From CAXSEF01 sp050920955 (GTDB lineage Bacteria; Pseudomonadota; Alphaproteobacteria; Acetobacterales; Acetobacteraceae), in NCBI GenBank assembly GCA_050920955.1, contig JBPBQS010000237.1, forward strand, positions 1 to 56,906: a stretch of DNA of 56,906 nucleotides, written 5' to 3'. Numbering within the stretch: position 1 is the stretch's first letter; each line of letters begins with the position of its first letter. A program made the position numbers and the translations under genes. Below, one piece after another: positions 48,224 to 55,444 of this stretch. Below the pieces are notes generated by a model. The model ran no database searches. It was given only the letters and a program-made list of their open reading frames with translations, and was not told the DNA's origin.

Positions 48224-49342
48224 ATGCTGCACACTGCGGGCGAGGACGCGACGCTGCTGGCGATGCCGGGCGCGGGGGCGGGCGCCGTGGACGAGGTCAC
48301 GCACACGCTGGTCGTCTCCGAGGAGGGGCACGCGCGGCGACAGGTGGCGCTGACCGGGCCGCCGGTGACGTTCGGCCGCGCTGCGCCCAGCGACGTGCTG
48401 GTCGACGGCGGGCTGGTGTCGCGCCAGCACTGCCGCTTCGAGCTGTCCGGGGACCAGGCCGCGGTCGTGGACCTCGGCTCGACCAACGGCACCTTCGTGG
48501 ACGGCGCGCGCATCGCCGGGCGGGTCGCGCTGCAGCACGGCGCCACGGTGCGCGTGGGCGCGATGGCCGTCACCTACGAGCGGCGCACGCGTCGCGAGAC
48601 CCATGCCGCCGCGGCCGTGGAGCGCGACCTGCAGGGCGCCAGCGCCTACGTGCAGATGCTGCTGCCCAAGCCGCTGCACGACGGCCCGGTGCGTGCCGCC
48701 TGGCTGTTCCTGCCGTCCGAGCAGCTCGGCGGCAACGCGTTCGGCTACCGCTTCCTCGATGCCGAGCGTTTCGCCGGCTACATGCTCGACGTCGCCGGGC
48801 AGGGCACGGGGGCGGCGATGCATTCCGTCGCCGTGATGAACCTGCTGCGCCAGCCCGAGATCCCCGGGGTCGACCTCGCCGACCCTTCGGCCGTGCTGGG
48901 CATGCTGAACGAGATGTTCCGGCAGGAGGACCACAACGGCGTGTTCTTCCTGATGTGGTACTTCGTGCTCGACCTGCGCACCCGCCGCCTGCGCTTCGCG
49001 TCCGCCGGCCGCCATCCCGGCTACCTGGTGGCGCCCGGGCGTGGCGCGGCGCTGGCGCTCGGCGCGGAGGGCCCGCCCGTCGGCCTGGCGTCGGGCGCCG
49101 TCTTCGCCACGGCGGAGGCGGACGTGCCGGCGGGCAGCACGCTGTGCCTGCTGAGCGACGGCGCCAGCGAGAGCCTGTCCAGGACCGCGGCGTTCGCCGT
49201 GCCCGGCGCGGTGGAGGCGCTGGCCGGGCTGCCGGTGGTCCCCGGGCTGCCGGAGCCGCTGCGCCTGTACCACGCGGTGCGCGGCGCCATCGCGCCCGAC
49301 GAGCTCGACGAGGATTTCTCGGCGCTGGTGCTCGGCTTCTAG
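48224..49342 (+). CDS. FHA-SpoIIE (PP2C-like) protein with altered active-site residues
   Basis: A 372-residue protein. The FHA domain (about 35-125) is canonical, with FGRAAPSD, SRQHCRFEL and LGSTNGTFVDG, and should bind phosphothreonine peptides. The SpoIIE-type phosphatase domain (about 145-372) has LLSDGASES and a final DEDFSALVL, but the metal motif GGD reads GGN, DVSGHG reads DVAGQG, and GHPP reads GRHPG. Activity may be reduced or lost, leaving a phosphoprotein-binding scaffold. Start 48224 has a G-rich ribosome site; a TTG at 48185 is possible. Confidence 0.85.
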   Translation: MLHTAGEDATLLAMPGAGAGAVDEVTHTLVVSEEGHARRQVALTGPPVTFGRAAPSDVLVDGGLVSRQHCRFELSGDQAAVVDLGSTNGTFVDGARIAGRVALQHGATVRVGAMAVTYERRTRRETHAAAAVERDLQGASAYVQMLLPKPLHDGPVRAAWLFLPSEQLGGNAFGYRFLDAERFAGYMLDVAGQGTGAAMHSVAVMNLLRQPEIPGVDLADPSAVLGMLNEMFRQEDHNGVFFLMWYFVLDLRTRRLRFASAGRHPGYLVAPGRGAALALGAEGPPVGLASGAVFATAEADVPAGSTLCLLSDGASESLSRTAAFAVPGAVEALAGLPVVPGLPEPLRLYHAVRGAIAPDELDEDFSALVLGF

Positions 49343-49348
49343 GAGTTA

Positions 49349-49463
49349 AGCAAGCAGTTCTTTCTTGAAAGAAAGAACCAAAGAACTTTGCCCATGGGTT
49401 CGGGACCAAACGGGCAAAGTCTTTTTGCTTCTTTTTCTTCAGAAAAAGAAGGCCTTGCTTCCC
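49349..49463. terminator. Family B repeat, copy B4
   Basis: Perfect GTTCTTTCTT/AAGAAAGAAC and CTTCTTTTTC/GAAAAAGAAG stems. The centre stem is ACTTTGCCC/GGGCAAAGT followed by CTTTTTG. It lies between the convergent FHA-SpoIIE and prepilin peptidase genes. Confidence 0.78.
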
Positions 49464-49466
49464 TGG

Positions 49467-49979
49467 TTATCCCGGCGTGAGCGCCGCCGCCACGGCGTCG
49501 GGCCCGGCGAGCAGGACGGCCGCGCCGCCCAGCACCAGGGCGGGGCCGAACGGCAGGCTGTCGCCCAGGCCTCGGCGCCCGCGCAGCAGGCCGGGCAGCG
49601 CGGCGCAGGTGGCGGCGAGGAACGCCAGCAGCAGGGCGGCCAGCACGCCTTCCGCGCCGACCCATCCGCCGACCATCGCCGCGAGCTTGAGGTCGCCGCG
49701 CCCGAAGCCGCGCCGGCCGGCGTGCAGGGCGTGCGCCGCGTCGAGCAGCCAGAGCGCGCCGTAGCCGACGGCGGCGCCCAGCGCGGCGGCGGCGGCGGGC
49801 ACGAACAGGGCCGCGGCATTGAGGAGCAGGCCCGCGCACAGCACCGGCAGCACGATGCGGTCCGGCAGGCGCAGGGTGCGCAGGTCGGCGGCCGCGAGGG
49901 CCGCGCCGGCGAGCAGGAACCCGGCCTCGGCGGCGGTGCGCAGGCACGTGGCGCCGGGCCACGGCGCCGGCGGGATCAC
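49467..49979 (-). CDS. Prepilin peptidase (A24, short TadV/CpaA-type)
   Basis: A 170-residue membrane aspartyl protease that cleaves prepilin leaders. About five hydrophobic segments; catalytic aspartates are D32 in AADLRTLRLPD and D96 in GFGRGDLK. The N-terminal methyltransferase domain of full PilD is absent, as in CpaA/TadV enzymes. The start is a GTG overlapping the PilZ stop (GTGA), so the two are coupled. Its likely substrate includes the pilin at 45.6 kb. Confidence 0.88.
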   Translation of the reverse strand: MIPPAPWPGATCLRTAAEAGFLLAGAALAAADLRTLRLPDRIVLPVLCAGLLLNAAALFVPAAAAALGAAVGYGALWLLDAAHALHAGRRGFGRGDLKLAAMVGGWVGAEGVLAALLLAFLAATCAALPGLLRGRRGLGDSLPFGPALVLGGAAVLLAGPDAVAAALTPG

Positions 49980-50344
49980 GGCGAGCCGACGTCCTGCTGC
50001 AGCCAGCGGCCGAGCCGGTCGCGCAGCAGGTGCGGCTGGAGGAAGCGCAGGCCGTAGAAGCCGTCGCCGACGTGGACGATGCGGGCGTCGATCGGGCCGA
50101 AGGCGTCGACCACCAGCACGACGTCGGGCGCCGCGACCGCCGCCACCTCCGCGGGGATGGAGACGAGGGCGCCGCTCGCCGAAAGGTCGGAGACGGTGAC
50201 GGCGGAGGTCGCGCCGCCGGAGCACAGCGTGCCCGGCAGGTCGACCTGGTAGCGCTTCTCGCGCCGCCGCTCCGCGCCGGTGCCGGGGACGATGGAGGAA
50301 ATCTTCGTGTCTCCGTGCTGCCGGTCCGGGATCGATGCGAACAT
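49976..50344 (-). CDS. PilZ-domain c-di-GMP-binding protein
   Basis: A 122-residue single-domain PilZ protein. The c-di-GMP-binding RRREKRYQVDLPGTL supplies the RxxxR motif, and VSDLSASGALVSIP supplies the D/N-x-S-x-x-G motif. It likely tunes pilus or surface behaviour in response to c-di-GMP. It is translationally coupled to the prepilin peptidase through a 4-base overlap. Confidence 0.92.
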   Translation of the reverse strand: MFASIPDRQHGDTKISSIVPGTGAERRREKRYQVDLPGTLCSGGATSAVTVSDLSASGALVSIPAEVAAVAAPDVVLVVDAFGPIDARIVHVGDGFYGLRFLQPHLLRDRLGRWLQQDVGSP

Positions 50345-50437
50345 GCCCGCACGCTACCAGCATGTCGTGAACGCCTGGTGAAGGCGGGCCCCGCGCGGGC
50401 GAGCGGGGCGCGCGGGGTCCGGTGCCGGTCGCAGGCT

Positions 50438-50459
50438 GTTAACCCGGGCGCGGTATGAT
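50438..50459 (+). promoter_or_regulatory. GTTAAC-N10-TATGAT promoter-like element, second copy
   Basis: Same hexamers and same 10-base spacing as at 15009-15030, with a nearly identical GC-rich spacer. It lies 30 bases before the TTG at 50489, on the strand of that gene. Confidence 0.5.
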
Positions 50460-50488
50460 CGGCCGCACACTGGAACGGGCCGAGCACA

Positions 50489-50941
50489 TTGGGCGCACCA
50501 ACGGTCGAGACGGCTGCCGGCCACGCGGCGCTGCGGGAGGGTCCCGTCGCGGCGGGAGGATGGCCGTCGGACCGGCAGCGGCTCGTGGCCGCGGTCAGGG
50601 ACGCGATGTCGACCCCCAGGATGCGCGTGGCGCTGCTGCTGGAGGTGTCGCGCCTGGCGCCGCCGCTGCCGCGCCGGCACCACCGCCGCATCGCCGCGAC
50701 GATCCTCGAGGATGCGGCGCGGCAGAACCGGGGCGAGTCGTTCGAGCTGCCGTCCGGCGACATGGTGCTGCTGTGCCACATGCCGGAGCACGCGGACGGC
50801 AGCCTGCATCCGGACATGCTCCCGCAGGCGCTGGCGCGGCTGTTCGCCGTCGACACCCCGCCGGGCGTGTCGCTGACCACGTTGTGGCACCTGGAACGCG
50901 ACGGCGCCGCGCTGCTGGCCTACGTCGCGGGGCTGGGCTAG
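50489..50941 (+). CDS. Hypothetical protein next to lytic transglycosylase
   Basis: A 150-residue soluble protein of mixed alpha/beta composition. A helical Arg-rich middle (MRVALLLEVSRLAPPLPRRHHRRIAATILEDAARQ) is followed by LPSGDMVLLCH. The start is taken as TTG at 50489 because a promoter-like element ends 30 bases before it; the next ATG (50606) would remove a third of the protein. Its stop adjoins the GTG of the lytic transglycosylase, so they are one transcript. No family recognised. Confidence 0.6.
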   Translation: MGAPTVETAAGHAALREGPVAAGGWPSDRQRLVAAVRDAMSTPRMRVALLLEVSRLAPPLPRRHHRRIAATILEDAARQNRGESFELPSGDMVLLCHMPEHADGSLHPDMLPQALARLFAVDTPPGVSLTTLWHLERDGAALLAYVAGLG

Positions 50942-51391
50942 GTGCCGGTGCCCCTCACCGCGGCCTGCATCGCCGTCGCGGCCTCGATGCTGCAGGTGCC
51001 CGAGTCGTCGCTGTGGACGATCCTGAAGGTCGAGGGCGGCCGGGTCGGCGCCTGCACCACGCAGGCCAACGGCTCGCACGACTGCGGGCCGGCGCAGGTC
51101 AACACGGAGACCTGGACGCCCACGCTGTCGCGCCTGCTGCACCGGCCGCAGGGCAGCGTGCACGACGCGCTGCGCGACGACGGGTGCTTCAACATCTGGG
51201 CGGCGGCGTTCGTCTACCGCGTCAAGCTGGGCGAGTCGCACGGCGACGCCTGGGAGGCCGCCGGCCGCTACAACAGCGCGACGCCGGTGTTCAAGCTGGC
51301 CTACCAGGCGAGGCTGGCCAGCGCCTACGAGCAGCTGTTCCGCCCCGCCGGCGCGCGCCGGGCGGGCAGGGGGCGCGGCGGATCGGGCTAG
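50942..51391 (+). CDS. Lytic transglycosylase (SLT/VirB1-like)
   Basis: A 149-residue muramidase-like protein. The catalytic glutamate is E31 in ILKVEGGRVG, followed by GSHDCGPAQVNTETW and a FNIWAAAFVYRVKLGES..WEAAGRYNSATP segment typical of small SLT enzymes serving secretion or pilus machines. Cysteines C38 and C48 may pair. The N terminus is only weakly hydrophobic, so an export signal is not obvious. GTG start directly follows the upstream stop. Likely role: opening peptidoglycan for the pilus/secretion complex encoded nearby. Confidence 0.82.
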   Translation: MPVPLTAACIAVAASMLQVPESSLWTILKVEGGRVGACTTQANGSHDCGPAQVNTETWTPTLSRLLHRPQGSVHDALRDDGCFNIWAAAFVYRVKLGESHGDAWEAAGRYNSATPVFKLAYQARLASAYEQLFRPAGARRAGRGRGGSG

Positions 51392-51407
51392 CGCCGCACC
51401 TGCCGGC

Positions 51408-52052
51408 TCAGGGCGAGAGCGGCGCGGGCCCGGCGTCGGCGAGGCGGTAGCGGGTCAGCACGCGCGAGCCGTCGGGCGTGTTGCCGTAGCGGTACTCCAT
51501 GCGCACGAACATCTGCGCCCGCGGGCTGAACCACCAGCGCTCGAACCCGGTCCAGCCGTCGGCCTGGTTGCGGGTGCGCATCACCAGCACCACGCAGTCG
51601 AACTCGCCGGCCGGGACCTTGACGGTCTCGCGCCCCTCCACCGTCCAGGAGGTGACGTGGCTGCGCTGCGTGTCGCCCGCCTGGTACTGGCGCCGGTAGG
51701 TCAGCGGCGCGCGCGACGACAGCACGGAGCCCTCGCCCGCCGGCAGGTCCTCGAACAGAAGCTTGCGCAGCGTCGTCGCGGACTGCGCGTCCTCGCGGAG
51801 GAAGCCGTGGCGGACCACCCACTGCTGCGGGTCGTCCAGGCGCTGGAACGTGGTCACCGGGCCCTCGGCGCGCAGCACGCGCAGGCCGTAGCCGTCGCTG
51901 TATTCCCACTGCGAGCCGGGCTTCCAGTCGGGGGCGTGCACGCTCACCGGCGCCGAGGATGCGGACGGCCGCTCGCCCGCCCCGAAGCCGGCGTTGGCTC
52001 CGCAGCCGGCGAGCAGCAGCAGTCCCAGGAGCGGAAGCAGGCGCACCGTCAC
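51408..52052 (-). CDS. Lipoprotein of the pilus/secretin operon
   Basis: A 214-residue predicted lipoprotein: lipobox LLLAGC with C17, then a low-complexity linker and a beta-rich domain (WKPGSQWEYSDGYGL..., RYGNTPDGSRVLTRYRL). It could act as a pilotin-like or accessory outer-membrane factor for the secretin, but that is inferred only from position. GTG start overlapping the upstream gene's stop as GTGA shows coupling. Confidence 0.7.
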   Translation of the reverse strand: MTVRLLPLLGLLLLAGCGANAGFGAGERPSASSAPVSVHAPDWKPGSQWEYSDGYGLRVLRAEGPVTTFQRLDDPQQWVVRHGFLREDAQSATTLRKLLFEDLPAGEGSVLSSRAPLTYRRQYQAGDTQRSHVTSWTVEGRETVKVPAGEFDCVVLVMRTRNQADGWTGFERWWFSPRAQMFVRMEYRYGNTPDGSRVLTRYRLADAGPAPLSP

Positions 52053-52486
52053 CTCGTGGCCGCGGCCGGACCGGACGGGTCGGCGTCGGGTCCTTCATGG
52101 CCGAGTTCCGCGCCACGGGCCAGCACCCTTGCACGCAGCAGTGGCACGACCCGGCCCGCCGCAACCGCCTCCGGCCGGCTCACGGCGCGCAGGCGCAGCG
52201 CCCCGCCCGGGTCCGGCACCGCGTCGAAGGCGAAATCCGCATCGGCAGCGCCCAGCGCGAGCCCGGGCAGCGCGGCCTCGCGCTCGCCAGGGCCCGGGCC
52301 GAACGCCACGGGGCCGCCGGGCGAGGCGGCCCGCTCGCGCGCGGCGATCCGGTCCAGCGCCGCCTCCGCGCTCGCCCCGCTGCGCCGCTCGCGCGGGCCG
52401 AGCACCACGGCGGACCACGGCAGTGCCGCGGCCAGCAGCGCCGCAGCCGCCGCGAACAGCGCCAGGTTGGCGCGCGCCGGGGTCAC
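52049..52486 (-). CDS. Bitopic protein coupled to the secretin
   Basis: A 145-residue protein with one N-terminal TM segment (ANLALFAAAAALLAAALPWSAVVL) and an Ala/Gly/Pro-rich periplasmic domain. Both ends overlap neighbours by 4 bases (GTGA with secretin, GTGA with lipoprotein). The topology fits a pilus/T2SS accessory subunit; no sequence family recognised. Confidence 0.65.
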   Translation of the reverse strand: MTPARANLALFAAAAALLAAALPWSAVVLGPRERRSGASAEAALDRIAARERAASPGGPVAFGPGPGEREAALPGLALGAADADFAFDAVPDPGGALRLRAVSRPEAVAAGRVVPLLRARVLARGAELGHEGPDADPSGPAAATR

Positions 52487-54411
52487 TGGTCCTCCTCCAG
52501 GGCGGCGGAGGCGCGCACGGGCACGCCCTCGACGTCGCGCGCCATGACGCCCAGGCGCCGGCTCTGGGCGTCCATGTAGGAGGCGGTGCCGGAGCCCAGG
52601 GCCACGTCGCGGTTCACCATCTGCTGCTGGTCGACGACGTGGGGCGTGATGAAGAAGATCGTCTGCCCCAGGCTCTGCTGGCTGTTGTCGGTGCGGAACA
52701 GATGGCCGAGCAGCGGGATGTTCTTCAGCACGGGGATGCCGGAGGTGCTCTTCAGCCGCGAGTCGTCGAACAGCCCGCCGATCACGAAGGTCCCGCCGTC
52801 GGGCACCAGCACGTCGGTCTGCACCTCCTGCGAGTTCACGTTGATCTGGTTGCCGGTGCCCGAGCCGGGCGCGGAGTTGGTGGCGTCCAGCGTGAGGCGC
52901 ACCAGCTGGTCCGGGCTGCCCGCCGCCACCGGCACGATCGAGGGCGTGATCTCGAGCGTGAGCCCGGTCTGGATCTGCGACAGGCCCTGGCCGTTCAGCC
53001 CGCCGGTGTCGACGGGGACGTAGATGTCCTCGCTGCGGGTGATGCGCGCGGTGACGTTGTCGAGCGTGACCAGGTGCGGGGCGGACAGCACGCGCGCCTT
53101 GTTCTCCGACGCCAGCGCCTGGAGCTGCGCCTGGATCGACACGCCGCTGCCGCTCAGCAGGAACGAGGCGACCGTGCCGCCCGCCGCCGTCGCCGGCAGC
53201 AGGTTGAGCGCGTTGTAGACGGTGCCCTGCCCGATCACCCCGCCCGTGGTGCCGGTGTCGAAGCCCACGCCGCCGCTGCCCTTGCCGCCCGCGCCGCGGT
53301 AGGCGACGCCGAGCTGGTTGACCACGCCCAGCTCGGCGGTGGCGATGATGACCTCGATCTCGACCATCTTCACGGGCTGGTCAATCTGGCGCAGCACGTC
53401 GGCCACCGCCGCGATCGCCGCCGGGCTGCCGCGCACGATCACCGAGTTGGTGCGCTGGTCGATCGAGATGCTGGGCTTGCCGATCGCCGACACGCCGGCC
53501 AGGTCCGCGCCCGGACCGCCCGCACCCGCCAGGCCGGCGCCCGGACCGCTTGGCGGCTGGCCCTGGAGCGACTGGCGCAGCGCGGTGCCGACGCCGAGCG
53601 AGGGGGTGAACGGGCTCGGCGCCGCGGCCTGGGTGGAGAACGGCGGCACCTGGCCGCCGGTGCCGAGCATCGCCTGCAGCGTCTCCAGGATGCCGGGGAT
53701 GGTGACGGTGCGGCCGTGGAAGTTGCGCGTGGTCGGGCCGACGTCGGCGAAGCGCAGGCGGAACACCCTGGTCTGGACGTTGAGCGCGTCCTGGTAGGCG
53801 TGGCGCTCGAAGTCCGTGCGCTGCGTGCTGGCCGAGCGCTGCGTCTCGGCGAGGTCCTGGTCGCGCCGGTCGCCGTAGTGCTGCTCCAGCGTCTTCACCA
53901 GGTCCTCCACCTGCGCGACGCGCGCGGGATCGCCGGTCACGCCGAGCAGCGAGGTCTGCGGGTCGAACGCGATGCCCTCCGTGCCGATGCCGAAGCTCAC
54001 CAGCATCTGGCGCAGCGAGGACCACTCGACGTTCTGCAGCGGGATGAAGTGGCGCGTGGCGCTCTGCGCGCTCCCGGCGGGGCCGATCGTGACGGTGCGC
54101 GTCGCGGGGTTGAACCCGGCGTGCAGGCCGTTCTCCGCCACCAGCTGGTCGAAGGCCGCCTGCGGGCTCATGTCGCGGAAGGCGAACGAGACCTTGCCGT
54201 CCACCCCCGGCCGGAAGATCACCGACAGGTCGCTCGCGGCCAGCACCGCGCGCAGCACGTTGCGCAGGTCGTCGTCCACCGAGGTCCGCGAGAAGCTCGC
54301 CCCGCCCTTCCACGGGATGCGCGAGGAGTCCTCCTCGGCCGAGGCGCCGCCGCCAAGGCAGAGCAGGGCGGCAAGGCAGAAGGCGTGCGTGGCGGTGCGG
54401 CGGAGGCTCAT
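52483..54411 (-). CDS. Secretin (PilQ/GspD/MshL-like)
   Basis: A 642-residue outer-membrane secretin. It has a signal peptide (to ASAE) and an N-terminal STN-type domain with LRNVLRAVLAASDLSVIFRPGVDGKVSFAFRDMSPQAAFDQL. An N-domain with the IDQRTNSVIVRGSPAAIAAVADVLRQIDQPVKMVEIEVIIAT motif follows. The secretin core has ALASENKARVLSAPHLVTLDN, VPDGGTFVIGGLFDD and IPVLKNIPLLGHLFR. It forms the pilus or substrate channel. First of a three-gene chain with 4-base overlaps. TTAACCAT lies 55 bases upstream. Confidence 0.93.
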   Translation of the reverse strand: MSLRRTATHAFCLAALLCLGGGASAEEDSSRIPWKGGASFSRTSVDDDLRNVLRAVLAASDLSVIFRPGVDGKVSFAFRDMSPQAAFDQLVAENGLHAGFNPATRTVTIGPAGSAQSATRHFIPLQNVEWSSLRQMLVSFGIGTEGIAFDPQTSLLGVTGDPARVAQVEDLVKTLEQHYGDRRDQDLAETQRSASTQRTDFERHAYQDALNVQTRVFRLRFADVGPTTRNFHGRTVTIPGILETLQAMLGTGGQVPPFSTQAAAPSPFTPSLGVGTALRQSLQGQPPSGPGAGLAGAGGPGADLAGVSAIGKPSISIDQRTNSVIVRGSPAAIAAVADVLRQIDQPVKMVEIEVIIATAELGVVNQLGVAYRGAGGKGSGGVGFDTGTTGGVIGQGTVYNALNLLPATAAGGTVASFLLSGSGVSIQAQLQALASENKARVLSAPHLVTLDNVTARITRSEDIYVPVDTGGLNGQGLSQIQTGLTLEITPSIVPVAAGSPDQLVRLTLDATNSAPGSGTGNQINVNSQEVQTDVLVPDGGTFVIGGLFDDSRLKSTSGIPVLKNIPLLGHLFRTDNSQQSLGQTIFFITPHVVDQQQMVNRDVALGSGTASYMDAQSRRLGVMARDVEGVPVRASAALEEDQ

Positions 54412-54465
54412 GGCGCTGCTGGTCCCGTTTTGGGTGCACCACGCATACGATCGCGATCTTTCCGA

Positions 54466-54473
54466 ATGGTTAA
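54466..54473 (-). promoter_or_regulatory. TTAACCAT half site before the secretin
   Basis: An exact TTAACCAT on the minus strand, 55 bases before the secretin ATG. This octamer is a reported half-site form of the CtrA motif. It suggests that the secretin operon has its own promoter despite the PilO-PilP gene just upstream. Confidence 0.45.
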
Positions 54474-54503
54474 CGGCGCGGCACAGCGGTGCGCTGGGCA
54501 TGG

Positions 54504-54650
54504 GCAGGAAAGGAAGTCTTCTTTTTCTGAAGAAAAAGAAGCAAAAAGACTTTGCCCGTTTGGCACCTGCGCCACGCGACGTGGCACAAGCCCGATGTGG
54601 AAAAGTTCTTCGGTTCTTTCTTTCAGGAAAGAACACGCCTGCTTTCCTGG
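54504..54650. repeat. Family B repeat, copy B5 (inverted, diverged centre)
   Basis: The CTTCTTTTTC/GAAAAAGAAG and GTTCTTTC/GAAAGAAC hairpins are kept in reverse order. The centre stem is lost on one side and replaced by a GCCACG-cga-CGTGGC hairpin (54571-54585). This copy lies between co-directional genes (PilO-PilP and secretin) and so may terminate or attenuate within the pilus locus. Confidence 0.7.
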
Positions 54651-54652
54651 GC

Positions 54653-55444
54653 CTACCCCGGGTGGCCGAGGCGCAGGCGGAGCTGCCGCGTGCCGGACCC
54701 GAGCGTCACCTCGGCGTCGTCGATCGCGGTGACCGTCAGCGCGCCGAGCCGGTCGCCCACGGCGTAGTCGCGGTCGTTGATGGTCGCCACCGGCCCGCCG
54801 GCCGTGCGGGTCAGGCCTGTCAGCACGTAGCGGCGCGACTGCGCGGCGTCCTCGGCGGGCGGTGCGGCGAACGGGTCGCGCGGCGCCGGGTCGGGCGGGG
54901 CGGGCTCGGGCGGCGCGGCGGCAAGGCGGCGCGGCACCTCCAGGGCGAAGGACACGGACTGTCGCGACGCGCCCTGCGACCCGGCCTCGGCGGCGCGCAG
55001 GCGGACGCCCTGCAGCCGGGCGCCGAGGCGCTCCATGCCGGCGGCCAGGTCCAGGAACGCCGGGAATGACGCCAGCAGCTCGACGTCGAGCGTGCGTGGG
55101 TCGTGCGGGCGCGGCACCAGGCGGGTGACCTCCGACGTGCCGTGCGCCGCGGACGCGCGGGCCTCGCGCAGGAACGCCACGGGGTCGACGTCGCGCGACG
55201 CGGCGGTCGGCGAGGCCGCGGCGTGCAGGCGGCTGCGCAGGGCTGCGTCCTCCTCCTCCACGGCGGCGGCGATCTGGGTGGCCTCCGACGCGAGCCGGCG
55301 CTGCACCGCACCGGGGCCGAGCAGGGCGAACGCCTCCGCGGCCACCGCGAGCGCGAGCAGGCCCGGAAGCACGGCGCGCAGCCGGGGCGAGGGGGCGGCC
55401 TGCGCGAGCGCCGCGCGCAGCCGGTCGAGGTGGGCCCCGCTCAT
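54653..55444 (-). CDS. PilO-PilP fusion-type alignment subunit
   Basis: A 263-residue inner-membrane protein. TM at about 25-45 and a helical stalk (SEATQIAAAVEEEDAALRSRL) lead to a PilO/GspM-like ferredoxin-type domain (to about 170) and a Pro-rich linker (EPAPPDPAPRDPF). A terminal 60-residue beta domain reads YVLTGLTRTAGGPVATINDRDYAVGDRLGALTVTAIDDAEVTL, matching the PilP/GspC homology-region fold that contacts secretin. Two normally separate subunits appear to be joined. Start overlaps the upstream gene's stop (ATGA). Confidence 0.8.
   Translation of the reverse strand: MSGAHLDRLRAALAQAAPSPRLRAVLPGLLALAVAAEAFALLGPGAVQRRLASEATQIAAAVEEEDAALRSRLHAAASPTAASRDVDPVAFLREARASAAHGTSEVTRLVPRPHDPRTLDVELLASFPAFLDLAAGMERLGARLQGVRLRAAEAGSQGASRQSVSFALEVPRRLAAAPPEPAPPDPAPRDPFAAPPAEDAAQSRRYVLTGLTRTAGGPVATINDRDYAVGDRLGALTVTAIDDAEVTLGSGTRQLRLRLGHPG

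Noticed and set aside
46406..49342. FHA and PP2C genes as part of a type VI secretion system
   Set aside because: No TssB/C, VgrG, Hcp, IcmF or Ser/Thr kinase gene is present in the window.
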